From NCBI GenBank assembly GCA_020532545.1, contig JAJBAW010000026.1, positions 1 to 36,081 on the forward strand: DNA of 36,081 nucleotides, given 5' to 3'. Every line of letters begins with the position of its first letter. Position 1 is the stretch's first letter. Below the pieces are notes generated by a model that made no database searches, had not been told where the DNA came from, and saw only the letters and a list, made by a program, of their open reading frames with translations. The translations under genes and the position numbers were made by a program. Shown here in pieces: positions 23,188-34,000 of this stretch. This stretch comes from Candidatus Cloacimonadota bacterium. Its GTDB lineage: Bacteria; Cloacimonadota; Cloacimonadia; Cloacimonadales; Cloacimonadaceae.

Positions 23188-26100
23188 ATGAAAAAGCTTA
23201 TTTTGACCAGCCTTGCCCTGATGCTCATGGTCGGCATCTTTGCCTATGAAATAACGATCGGTACCGATGCAACCCCCAACAATGTTCTAATAAACAGCAG
23301 TTTTGGCTATTGCCGTGATGCTTCTATCTATACCGCCTCTGAAATCGGAGCTTTCGGGACGATATCTACTATTGCGTACAGAGCCCTAACTAACACTACT
23401 GTCGCAATCCCCATTAAGGTGTATCTGAAAACGACCTCCGCAGTTTCATTGGCACCTGCTGTCCCTTGGGCGAATCTGATCTCAGGGCTTACACCTGTGT
23501 ATGAGGGAATTGTCTCAGGCACCAGTGCTTCTCTGTGGAAAACTATCGCTCTCACCACCCCCTTCGACTATAGCGCAGATAATCTGGAAGTCCTGATTGA
23601 ATCTAACTATGGCGGCAGCGGCAGCGGCAGCGCAACAGTCCCTAAGTGGTATGCTTCCTATGCCGCATCCCGAAACCAACAAATCTACGATAATTATAAT
23701 CCTCCCACCGATCCCGGGCACATAAGATCTATCCGTGCGAACATCCGCTTGGAGATCAGCGGGCCCCCTCCCATCCTCACCCTTAATCATGATAGCTGGG
23801 ATTTTGGTGATGTCCTGATCAATACTGCTGTCACAGAGCAGTTTACCATCACCAATACCGGCAGTGGAACTCTCATCATCTACAGCATTTCCCCCTATAA
23901 CTTACAGCATAGCCAGTTCAGCATTAGTGCAGCGGCTACAGATACAGAGCTTTCCAGTGGCGAATCTACAAGCTTCACGGTGCAATATTTACCCACAGCC
24001 GGGGGATTGGATCAAACAGATAACCTTGTGATCGGGCATAGTACAGGAAGCAGGACAATTGCGCTGAGTGGAGACTGCTATAACCTCAGTACCACCACCC
24101 CCTATTTTGAAGGTTTTGAAACCGGACATACAGACCAGTCAAATTCGCTCCAACACTGGACACAAGCTACCGGTCCCCAGTACACCAGCCAGCGTTGGAC
24201 AGCAAACAGCTCTTTGACAGACAACAATAGAACGCCCAGAACAGGCAACTGGAACGCCTATTTGGCCAAGGGCGGACAATCCTGTCTGATCCGGGCAATT
24301 CACTTGACTGCTGGTACAGACTACTACATCAAGCTCTTTGCCCGTCAAAATACCAATATCAGTGCCACTGATGCCAGCATTCAGGTCAAATACGGCACTC
24401 AAGCTTCCATAGCTGGTATGACTGAAACTATCATTCCTGAAACGAGCCTGCCCAGCGGTGATTACCAAATGCTCTATGGAACATTCAGCCCAGCGACTAC
24501 CGGTATTTACCAGATCGGTATTCAGGGTTGGATCAATTATAATGCAGACTACATCAGCCTGGACGACATCACCATCGCTGAGCTGCCTGCCAGCCCCGTG
24601 CTCAGCTACAACCCCACTGCCATCGATTTCGGTGAAGTGATAAAAAGCATTCAGACCGGTCCTCGAAACGTGATCATCACCAATACTGGCACCGGCAATT
24701 TGAACATCGCTGCTGAAGATATCAGCATCATTGGTGCCGATGCTGTCCGCTTCAGCTTTGGCACGGGCCATCTACCCGCCAGCATCAGCTCTGGCCATTC
24801 CGTGGAGATTCCGGTTTATGTGAATTCTACTGTCAATGGCACCATCTCTGCTACCCTGCGCATCGTCAATAATCAGACCCGCGCAAATTATGATGTTGGG
24901 CTCAGTGCAAGTGTGTTGCCGGCAGGATTCGTGACTATTGGCAATGATATCGGCGGTGAATTTACCGGCCTGCCCATCTATCCCAATTGGGACTACAGCT
25001 ATAGCCAGAGCATCTACCTGCAAAGCGAAATCAACTATCCCAGTCAGGGCATTGAGAAGCTGTATTACTACTGGAATGGTGGAGCTAATGCATATTTTAG
25101 CAACAATTGGACTATCTATATGGGACACACCACGCTCAGTACTTTTGAGAACAACAGCAGTTGGATCCCTTTGAGCGAGCTTACTCAGGTGTCTCAGCCT
25201 ATAGTCAATCTACCCGCCAGAGCCGGCTGGATTCAGATTTCGCTTCCTACTCCTTTCCTGTATAACAACATCGATAACCTGGTGATCGCTGTGGATGAAA
25301 ACGAATCTGGAAACAATCACGGTCAGGGTGAGATGTACTTTTATTGCTCAGATTCTGGAGGACGGCGCAGCATCCGTTGCGAGAGCGACACCGACAATCC
25401 GAATCCAGCCTCTCCGCCCCCAGGATTTGTCTGGCATATTCGTCCCAACCTCAAGCTAAAATTAATCGAACCTGCCAGTACTCAAATCACGATTGGCACT
25501 GGCACCGGCAGCGGCCAGGATCCGATATCCAGCTACTATGGTTTTCACCGTAGTGCTGCTATCTATCCTGCCGGAGAGCTTGGTGGCTCTGGCAAGATTA
25601 CTAAGATCGAGTTCAAAGCCGAAAGAAGCACTGTTACTGCAATCCCGATTAAAGTGTATATGAGAATGACCCCTGCGTTTACGTTATTACCTTCAGATTG
25701 GCCCACCCTGATCTCTGGACTTACACCTGTATATGAAGGCAACTTGTTGGGCACCACCGCGGGTCAGTGGAAAACAATTGCTTTGGATATCCCCTTCGAC
25801 TATACCGGAAACAATCTGGAGGTCCTGATAGAATCTAACTATGGTGGCAGCGGCGGTGGGATCTCAACATCTCCAAAGTGGTACAATTCCACAGCCCTAA
25901 ACAAAAACCTATACATTTATCAAGATGACAATGCCCCCACCACAAAGATTGGGACAGTGAACTCGGAGCGTCCTGATATCCGATTACAATTTGACGAATA
26001 CCTTCCTTATCCTCCTGCCTTTGCCGCAAGCCCCACCAGCCTGGATTTTGGCAATATAAGCATCAATACCACTGCAGCTTATACAGATATTAGCATTTTT

Positions 26101-29100
26101 AATAATGGTGCTGGCACGCTCACTATCACCAGTGCGGATTTGGGTGGAGGAGATGCCGCAAGATTCCTTTTTGACCTGAATTCCAATCCTCTGCCCTGGA
26201 TTTTGGGCGCTGGAGCCAGCAAAATAGTGAAAGTGGCCTTTAGTCCCATCGCGGTAGGAAGCCATTCTGCTTATTTGCACTTTGTCTGCACTGGCCTGGG
26301 AAGTCACGATCTAGCGCTTACCGGCACAGGTACGGCGATCACATCTTTCCCAACCGTGTATGATTTTGGCACTACAAGCTCTGATGCCTTTCCTCCGCTG
26401 GACTGGAGCAGGCATAGCGGTGTATTGGCCAATCCCACTATCTTGGGAGCAGCAGAAACCGGTAAGTGGGTTCAGGACGACTGGAAGAATATAAGCTCTC
26501 CTGCTAATAAAGCTGCCAGAATCAACATCTACGGTACTTCTGCTAATGGCTGGCTGATTTCTCCGCCTATTGCTGTGCCTGCGGCTGATTATGAAGTGAG
26601 CTTTGATGTCGCTTATATGGCTTTTGGAAATAACAATGCCCCTGTCGCTACAGGCACAGACGACCAATTCGCAGTTCTGATCGGTGACGGCAGTAGCTGG
26701 ACTCCGGCCAAAATCCTGCGCAAGTGGGATAATGCCGGCTCGCCCTATGTGCTGAACAGTATTCCTCCTGCAGGCATCAAGGTTAGCCTGCCGCTGGGAT
26801 CTGCAGGGATCAAGTATCTTGCCTTTTATGGCATCTCAACCGTAAGTAATGCCGATAATGACTTGATGGTGGATAACATTACGTTCCGGCAAATTCCTAC
26901 GACTCCGCTCCTCACCCTGAGCCCCGATCTGGCAGTCTGGGATTTTGGCCATAATGCGATCAACACTGCAGCCACCAAGCAATTCACCATCACCAATACT
27001 GGGGTTGGAACTCTTATCCTCAGCAGCATAGTTGCTTCCGGCGCATATTACAGCATTAGCGTTGCTCCTGCAGATCTGGAACTTAGCATCGGTGAATCTA
27101 CCAGCTTCACGGTGCAATATTTACCCACTGCAGTCGGAACAGATCACACGGGAGTGCTTACGATTAGCGATAATAGAGCCATAAGGACTATTGATCTCAT
27201 TGGTAGCTGTTCTAATCCCACCATCGCCAGCTTCCCCTGTGTGGAAGGTTTTGAGACTGGAAATACAGATCAGTCAACTACCGTCAAGAATTGGACACAA
27301 GCTAACGGTCCGGAATATACCGACAAATACTGGAAGGCAAACAGTTCCTTGACAAACTACAATAGAGCTCCCAGAACTGGCGCCTGGAACGTCTGTCTGC
27401 AACGTAATGGGCAGTCCTATCTGATCCGGCCCATCGTCCTTGTTGCCGGCACAGGATACTCAGTAGAGCTCTATGCCCGGCAGGACGGCACTGTTGCCAG
27501 CCATGCTAAGATTCAGGTTAAATATGGCAGCACAGCCTCAGTAGCCGGTATGACCCAAAGCATTATCCCCAGCACAGGCTTGGTCAACGGTGATTACCAA
27601 AGGCTCTACGGAGTATTCACTCCCGCCAGTAGCGGCACTTACTATATCGGAATCCAGGGTTGGAAGGATGGCTATGATCAATACATCAGTCTGGATGACA
27701 TCACCATCGATATGTTACCTACAAGCCCAGTCTTGAACTACCGACCTGAATCCCCGCACTTTGCTGCCACATTTCCCAATAGCCAGTCCGACTATCAGAA
27801 TCTAACTGTAAGCAACTATGGCGGTGGCACGCTAAACCTTGCGGCAGCCAATATCAGTCTGGTAGGCCCAGACGCCGACCAGTTTGCTTTCACCACCACC
27901 GGTTTTCCCGCTGCCTTAACGCTCGGTCAATCTGTAAACATCCCGCTGCGCTTTGTCCCCAGCTCCGCTGGTTATAAATCAGCTGCGCTGAGGCTTCGCT
28001 ATGCCGGTGCGGATTACGATGTGGACTTAGGCGGATATGCTCCCTCCGAAATCGCTCTTTATGAAGGCTTCGAAGCTGGCGTCATTCCCTCCACTTGGAC
28101 CATCCTCAATGTCGATAACGGTAGCAAGCTGTGGTTAGCCCAAACGTCTGATCCTCACACCGGCACTTTTGCCGCACGTGTAAACTATGAAGGCAGTTCA
28201 TTTGCAAACAATGACTGGTTGATCACCCCTCCTGTGCAGCTTAGTGCCACCGCCCATGATGAGATCAGTTTTTGGATGCGGAGCCGAGGCGCCAGCTATG
28301 ATGATGCCTGGGAGGTCTTGATTTCCACTACCGATACCACTCCCGCCTCCTTCAGTATGATCGATGAGGGCACCGGACATATGCCGGAATACGTGCAAAA
28401 AAGTTACAATCTGGATAGCTATGGTGATGCCATAATTTACCTGGCCGTGCGCTACATAGGGACTAACGATAATTTCCTGACCGTGGACGACTTTGTGGGC
28501 CCCGATCTTTATTCACCCATCGTCAAAGACTTCCCTTGGAGCGAAGGCTTTGAAGCTGCCACCTTCCCGCCCCAGGCCTGGAGCCGGCTGGATGCGGATG
28601 CAGACAGCGAAAACTGGTATCGTTGGGGCGATGATGGAGCTGCTAATAACGGAGATTACTATGCTGCTTCCGCTTCCTGGACAGAGCCAAACGGGCCACT
28701 TGCCCAGGATAACTGGCTGATTACTCCAGCTCTGGCTATTCCAGAACTTGGCGCCTACATGGTGGAATACTACGTGGGTGCCTCGGATCCTGGCCATCCC
28801 GGAGAACACTATAGCTTCTGCGTTTCCACCACAGGAACCGCTGCTGCAGATTTCAGTATATTGGAAGAAGAAAACATTGAAGAGGAGGGGTGGCACTATC
28901 GTATGTTTGACTTGAGCAGCTATGCTGGGCAGACGCTATACCTGGCCTTCCGTCACCACTCTACCCCGAGCTCATCATGCCTGAAAATAGACGATATCGT
29001 AATACGTGAACTTCCTGCAACCCCGATCCTGAGCTATAGACCTGCCGCCTGGTATTTTGGCAGCACCCATACCCTGACCCCCTCTACTCCCAAAGATTTC

Positions 29101-30984
29101 GTGCTCAAAAATAACGGGAACGGAAGCATCACGATCAACAGTGGCGACATCACTCTGAACGATCCCGAGGGGAACTTTGTGCTCACCGCCCAGAATCTGC
29201 CTGTAAGCCTTGGGTATCAACAGACCTACATCTTTAGCGTGCAGTTCATTGCGCAATCCGCAGGCAGCAAAACTGCCACCCTCAGCATCCAGGATAATAT
29301 CAGCAGCGCTATTCACCATATCCAGCTCTTTGGCGAAGCAAGCCTCGAGCCCATCGTCAGCATCCTGGGCCTCACCGGTGCAGCAGTCGCCCCCAATAAT
29401 GTCTCCCTTAGCTGGAGTAGCATGTTCGGTAATCCCGGCACGCCCGGATACCTGCATTGGGACGATGCCATCCCGCGCGATACCCAAGGTATTCTGGGGG
29501 GGACGAACTACAACGTGGCCAGCAAATTCGGCACAGACGTCACGGCCAGAGCAAACGGCATGAAGCTGAAGAGTGTGATGATTCACTTGGATGAATCTCC
29601 CCAAGCTGTGGACGCCATCAAGGTCTGGAAGGGCTCGAATAGTGTTCTTGCTCCCACCCACTTGCTATATACGCAGCCTGTCAGCGGCCTTGTCTCCGGT
29701 TGGAACAACATCGTGCTTACCACTCCATTGACCGTGAGTGGCAGCACTGCTCTTTATGTGGGTTACCATATGACATCTGCTGTGGACGCCTATGTCGCTT
29801 CCACAGATTATTTGCCAGCAGTTCCCGGACGTGGCAACCTGCTTGATTATATGGGCTGGAGCACACTTACAGACTACAATAGATCCGGCAATTGGCTGAT
29901 CCATCCTTACTTCGAAGCTGCCTCTGCCAAGACGAGCGGAGATCCCGAGCTCATAAAGCCCATTTCCATGTACAGTGAGCCTGCCCGTGAACACGATCTG
30001 CACGAAAGTCTGCTTATTGCACGCCCGAACCCTGAAGCGGAGCGCGCTCTGCTGGGCTTTAATATCTATCGCAATGGAGTAAAGATCAATAGCAGCATCG
30101 TGCCAGACTATTACTACCTGGATGAAGATCTTGCCGCCGGCAGCTATCAGTATGCGGTACAATCCGTACATCACGGTGCCTTAGGGCCTGTTTCCAGTAG
30201 CATTCCTGTCACTATCCAGACGCTTCCGGCTCCCCTCGCACTGCCCTTTACGGAAACCTGGAGTAGCGGGAACTTCGCGACCAAGCTGTGGAGCACCAGC
30301 AGCAGCAACTGGGCGATCAAAAGCAACTTAGGAAATCCTGGGGCCACTGCAAGCTTCAGCAGTAATCCTACAGTATGGAACTACAGCAGCGTCCTGCGTA
30401 GTTATAGCTTCAATGCTACTGCTATGCATAGTCTGCAATTCAGCTTTGATCTGTCTCTGGATAACGCATCCACCTATACAGAAAACCTGATGACCTGGCA
30501 AATCTGGAATGGCAGCTCTTGGTACACCCTGGGCAGCTACAGTTCCGTAAATGATGATCTGGCCTGGACTCACTACAGCTACGATATCTCGGCTTATGCA
30601 GCAAACCAAATCTTCAAAATCCGTTTCGTAGCCTCTGGTGTAAGTAGCCATGCAATCAACGCTTGGTACATCGATAATATCGCTATCAGCAATTCCAATC
30701 CTGTTTTAACACCCGTTACCGGTCTCAGCTTGCAGCATCCTGGCAGTAGCACCATCGTGAGCTGGACTGCTGTGCCTGGGGCGAGTAGCTACAGTGTTTA
30801 CCTTAGCGAAGATCCCTATCGCGGCTATCTGCTCTATGGCAACACTGTAAACACCCAGCTCAGCATCTTGCAAAGTGAATTGCCGGAGTTCAAAGCCTTC
30901 TTCAAAGTGATTGCAAATGCAGGGCCCCTCCCTGGAGCAACAGAGCCCTCCAGCCCGCCGGCTCAGCTCAACCCCCTCAAATGA
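23188..30984 (+). CDS. Giant secreted protein of alternating jelly-roll, ASH and choice-of-anchor J modules
   Basis: 2598 aa, with AGGAG 6 nt upstream and signal peptide MKKLILTSLALMLMVGIFA. Approximate order: module A (21-193, TIGT...IPIKVYLK...NLEVLIESNYGG); ASH/choice-of-anchor D (195-297); choice-of-anchor J-like (300-470, EGFETG...YISLDDITI); ASH (471-575); module A (580-755 and 763-935); ASH (941-1048); J-like (1051-1235); ASH (1240-1345); J-like (1345-1510); ASH (1511-1618); two cleaved-adhesin-type J domains (1620-1770 and 1779-1945, the second with a DADAD...W motif); ASH (1944-2053); a module A-like and fibronectin region (2057-2340); J-like (2344-2505); fibronectin-like end domain (2512-2598, FKAFFKVIA). 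ASH domains share WDFG...N(T)..TITNTGxGTL. No catalytic centre is seen. The repeats suggest a surface adhesin. The next gene is a shorter paralogue in the same operon. Confidence 0.88.
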   Translation: MKKLILTSLALMLMVGIFAYEITIGTDATPNNVLINSSFGYCRDASIYTASEIGAFGTISTIAYRALTNTTVAIPIKVYLKTTSAVSLAPAVPWANLISGLTPVYEGIVSGTSASLWKTIALTTPFDYSADNLEVLIESNYGGSGSGSATVPKWYASYAASRNQQIYDNYNPPTDPGHIRSIRANIRLEISGPPPILTLNHDSWDFGDVLINTAVTEQFTITNTGSGTLIIYSISPYNLQHSQFSISAAATDTELSSGESTSFTVQYLPTAGGLDQTDNLVIGHSTGSRTIALSGDCYNLSTTTPYFEGFETGHTDQSNSLQHWTQATGPQYTSQRWTANSSLTDNNRTPRTGNWNAYLAKGGQSCLIRAIHLTAGTDYYIKLFARQNTNISATDASIQVKYGTQASIAGMTETIIPETSLPSGDYQMLYGTFSPATTGIYQIGIQGWINYNADYISLDDITIAELPASPVLSYNPTAIDFGEVIKSIQTGPRNVIITNTGTGNLNIAAEDISIIGADAVRFSFGTGHLPASISSGHSVEIPVYVNSTVNGTISATLRIVNNQTRANYDVGLSASVLPAGFVTIGNDIGGEFTGLPIYPNWDYSYSQSIYLQSEINYPSQGIEKLYYYWNGGANAYFSNNWTIYMGHTTLSTFENNSSWIPLSELTQVSQPIVNLPARAGWIQISLPTPFLYNNIDNLVIAVDENESGNNHGQGEMYFYCSDSGGRRSIRCESDTDNPNPASPPPGFVWHIRPNLKLKLIEPASTQITIGTGTGSGQDPISSYYGFHRSAAIYPAGELGGSGKITKIEFKAERSTVTAIPIKVYMRMTPAFTLLPSDWPTLISGLTPVYEGNLLGTTAGQWKTIALDIPFDYTGNNLEVLIESNYGGSGGGISTSPKWYNSTALNKNLYIYQDDNAPTTKIGTVNSERPDIRLQFDEYLPYPPAFAASPTSLDFGNISINTTAAYTDISIFNNGAGTLTITSADLGGGDAARFLFDLNSNPLPWILGAGASKIVKVAFSPIAVGSHSAYLHFVCTGLGSHDLALTGTGTAITSFPTVYDFGTTSSDAFPPLDWSRHSGVLANPTILGAAETGKWVQDDWKNISSPANKAARINIYGTSANGWLISPPIAVPAADYEVSFDVAYMAFGNNNAPVATGTDDQFAVLIGDGSSWTPAKILRKWDNAGSPYVLNSIPPAGIKVSLPLGSAGIKYLAFYGISTVSNADNDLMVDNITFRQIPTTPLLTLSPDLAVWDFGHNAINTAATKQFTITNTGVGTLILSSIVASGAYYSISVAPADLELSIGESTSFTVQYLPTAVGTDHTGVLTISDNRAIRTIDLIGSCSNPTIASFPCVEGFETGNTDQSTTVKNWTQANGPEYTDKYWKANSSLTNYNRAPRTGAWNVCLQRNGQSYLIRPIVLVAGTGYSVELYARQDGTVASHAKIQVKYGSTASVAGMTQSIIPSTGLVNGDYQRLYGVFTPASSGTYYIGIQGWKDGYDQYISLDDITIDMLPTSPVLNYRPESPHFAATFPNSQSDYQNLTVSNYGGGTLNLAAANISLVGPDADQFAFTTTGFPAALTLGQSVNIPLRFVPSSAGYKSAALRLRYAGADYDVDLGGYAPSEIALYEGFEAGVIPSTWTILNVDNGSKLWLAQTSDPHTGTFAARVNYEGSSFANNDWLITPPVQLSATAHDEISFWMRSRGASYDDAWEVLISTTDTTPASFSMIDEGTGHMPEYVQKSYNLDSYGDAIIYLAVRYIGTNDNFLTVDDFVGPDLYSPIVKDFPWSEGFEAATFPPQAWSRLDADADSENWYRWGDDGAANNGDYYAASASWTEPNGPLAQDNWLITPALAIPELGAYMVEYYVGASDPGHPGEHYSFCVSTTGTAAADFSILEEENIEEEGWHYRMFDLSSYAGQTLYLAFRHHSTPSSSCLKIDDIVIRELPATPILSYRPAAWYFGSTHTLTPSTPKDFVLKNNGNGSITINSGDITLNDPEGNFVLTAQNLPVSLGYQQTYIFSVQFIAQSAGSKTATLSIQDNISSAIHHIQLFGEASLEPIVSILGLTGAAVAPNNVSLSWSSMFGNPGTPGYLHWDDAIPRDTQGILGGTNYNVASKFGTDVTARANGMKLKSVMIHLDESPQAVDAIKVWKGSNSVLAPTHLLYTQPVSGLVSGWNNIVLTTPLTVSGSTALYVGYHMTSAVDAYVASTDYLPAVPGRGNLLDYMGWSTLTDYNRSGNWLIHPYFEAASAKTSGDPELIKPISMYSEPAREHDLHESLLIARPNPEAERALLGFNIYRNGVKINSSIVPDYYYLDEDLAAGSYQYAVQSVHHGALGPVSSSIPVTIQTLPAPLALPFTETWSSGNFATKLWSTSSSNWAIKSNLGNPGATASFSSNPTVWNYSSVLRSYSFNATAMHSLQFSFDLSLDNASTYTENLMTWQIWNGSSWYTLGSYSSVNDDLAWTHYSYDISAYAANQIFKIRFVASGVSSHAINAWYIDNIAISNSNPVLTPVTGLSLQHPGSSTIVSWTAVPGASSYSVYLSEDPYRGYLLYGNTVNTQLSILQSELPEFKAFFKVIANAGPLPGATEPSSPPAQLNPLK

Positions 30985-31013
30985 AATAGGTCTAAATAAA
31001 AGGAGTACCCCGG

Positions 31014-34000
31014 ATGAAAAAGCTTATTTTGACCAGCATAGCGCTAATGCTCATGAGCGGCATATTTGCCGATCTAATCACGATAGGTACAGGCACCAGC
31101 TCTGAAGATGAGCCAATCTGCAGCCGTTTCGGCTATCACCGGAGTGCCGCGATCTACACCCAAGCCGAGCTTGCTGGCTCTGGAACGATAAAGAGTATTT
31201 CGTTCCAAGCCGCTAATACCACTACTAATATTGTGCCAATTAAGGTGTACATGACGATGACCACCGCGGCTACATTGCTACCCGTATCCTGGCCTACAAT
31301 GATCTCAGGGCTTAGCCCGATATATGTGGGAAACGTTTATGGCACTACCGCCGGCGACTGGAAAACCCTCACCTTCAACACCCCTTTTGCCTATATACAC
31401 AACAATCTACAAGTCATGATAGAATCAAACTTTGGCGGTGGTGGCAGTGGCAGCGGCATAGCGAAGGAAAATTGGTATTATTCTTATGCTTATAATCAAA
31501 ACTATTACCGTCACCAGGATAACAATCCACCTGTTACTCAGACTGGGTCAGTGAATTCAAACCGCCCGAATATCCGTCTCAATATGATCGGCTACGATTC
31601 GTTCATCCCGCCCGTCCTGAGCCTTGATCCCGATGTCGCAAGCTGGAGTTTTGGCGAAACCGCCATCAATACCGTTGCTACCAAGCTATTTACCATCACC
31701 AATAGCGGTGGTGGAACGCTCAATCTCAATACCGTAGTGGTCTCAGGTGGATATTGCCGCATTGGTACGGCTCCTGATGACACGCAGCTTACGCCCGGTG
31801 AATCCACCACTTTTACGGTAGAATATCTGCCCTTCGCCGTCGCCCCCTCACACAATGCTGTGCTTACGATCAATAGTAATGTGGCAGTGAGGACGGTGGC
31901 TCTTTCCGGTAGCTGCTACGACCCTCTCAGCGTGATCACCACGCCCTTCTTTGAAGGTTTTGAGACCGGAAATTATGACCAGGCTACTTTCATCAAGCAT
32001 TGGACACAAGCTCCCGGTCCGGATTACACTGGCAAAAAATGGCAGCCAAATACTTCCCAGGGAAGCTACAATCGATCTCCCAGATCTGGCGACTGGAACG
32101 TGACCTTAGAAAAGTCGGGGCAATGCTATCTGTTCAGGCCCATAGAATTGACCGCAGGCACAGAATATGCGATCGAGCTGTATGCCCGTCAAGGCACCAT
32201 CGTCACCACTGATGCCACCATTCAGGTAAGTTACGGCAATCAACCCACCATCGCCGGCATGACTGCGAGCATTATCCCGGCCACGAACTTGGACCTGGGC
32301 AATTATCAGAGGCTCTACGGATCGTTCTCACCGGCCACCACTGGTCGCTATTACATCGGCATTCAGGGCAGGATCAGCGGCAGCCCCTGGTACATCAGCC
32401 TGGACGATATCAGCATCTATGAATTGCCTTCTGTCCCTATCCTTAGCTACAGCCCCACTGCCATCGATTTTGGCATGGTGATGCAGGGCCTAGAGTCTGA
32501 TCCCAGAAACCTTACGATCACCAATACCGGTGGCGGCATCCTGAATATCGCGACAGCAGACATCAGTATTATGGGCCCGAACGCTGCCCGCTTCAGATTC
32601 GGCACAGACGCTCTGCCTGCCAGTTTAAGCTCTGGACAAGCGGTGGAGATTCCCGTCTTTGTCACCCCCCTCACCACGGGTGCACTCTCCGCCACTCTGC
32701 GCATCACGAACACTCAGACCCGCAGCAATTATGATATTCCCTTGCAGGCCAGCGGCTTGCCCAGCGGCATTGTGAGAATTGGTGAGGGTGTCTCAAACCT
32801 GTACTTACCCATTGACCCTTACTATCATTATAGCTATAGCCAGAGCATCTTCCTGCAAAGCGAGATTGCCACGGCCAATAAGCGCATTGAGAAGTTGTAT
32901 TATTTTTGGAACGGCACTACCGCAGCGGTGAATAGCAACGACTGGACCATCTATATGGGACACACGGCACTCAGTGCATTCGTGGGGGAAAATAGCTGGA
33001 TTCCGCTGGCGAACTTGAGCCAGGTTTTTATAGGCGAAGTAGCCCTGCCTGGCACTGCGGGCTGGATAGAAATCCCGCTCAATACGCCCTTTCAGTATAA
33101 CAACCTGAACAATCTGGTAATCGCTGTGGATGAAAATGAAGCATATACCGATGGAAGCGCAGGGTTTTTCTCCTGCACCGCTTCCGCCACGAGCCGCAGC
33201 ATGATTAGTTACGCATTTTCCGACAATCCGGATCCGGCCAACCCAGGTTACGGGGCGCCAGAATCTGGCTTTCCCAATGTGATGCTGGCTATGGGCAATG
33301 TCCCGGCCGGGGCACCCAAAGCTCCCATTCTGAATTCTCCTTTGGCGGCCACAGCTTTGTTTCACACCGGATTTGATCTGCGCTGGACACCCAATGCCAC
33401 CAGCGGGCATATAGATTATTACAAGGTATATCTGTGGACAGATGCTCAAACGATAAATACTGGTCGGGTTTGGAGAACCACGGGAACCTCGCTTAACCCC
33501 TGTAATCCTCCTCTGGATCAGTTGGGGAATCCGCAGACTGCGCTCACATTCAATTATCTGGATCGTTACAACTGGACCGTGGAGGCTTACGCAAACGCCT
33601 ATCCGGTTCAAATGGCCCGGGCTCAGCCAAGCTGGTTTCAGATCGAAGCAAACCCCACTGTCACCCAATTCCCCTGGAGTGAAGGATTTGAAGGCGCGGT
33701 CTTTCCACCGCGAGGCTGGAGCATCGTGGATGCCGATGCAGACGGTGAAAGCTGGTCTCGTTACGACCATTATGACGCTGCCCACACGGGATCTTATTAT
33801 GTGGCTTCCTATTCCTGGAACGGCAGCCCCGAAGGACTCAACCCGGAAAACTGGCTGATCACAGCTCCGGTGGTGATCCCCGCTACTGGCCTATACGTGG
33901 TAGATTACTACGTGGGGGGTGGAGATCCTACGTCTGCCGGAGAATACTATGGCTTCTACATTTCCACCACGGGAACCGCTCTGGATGATTTTGACTGCGT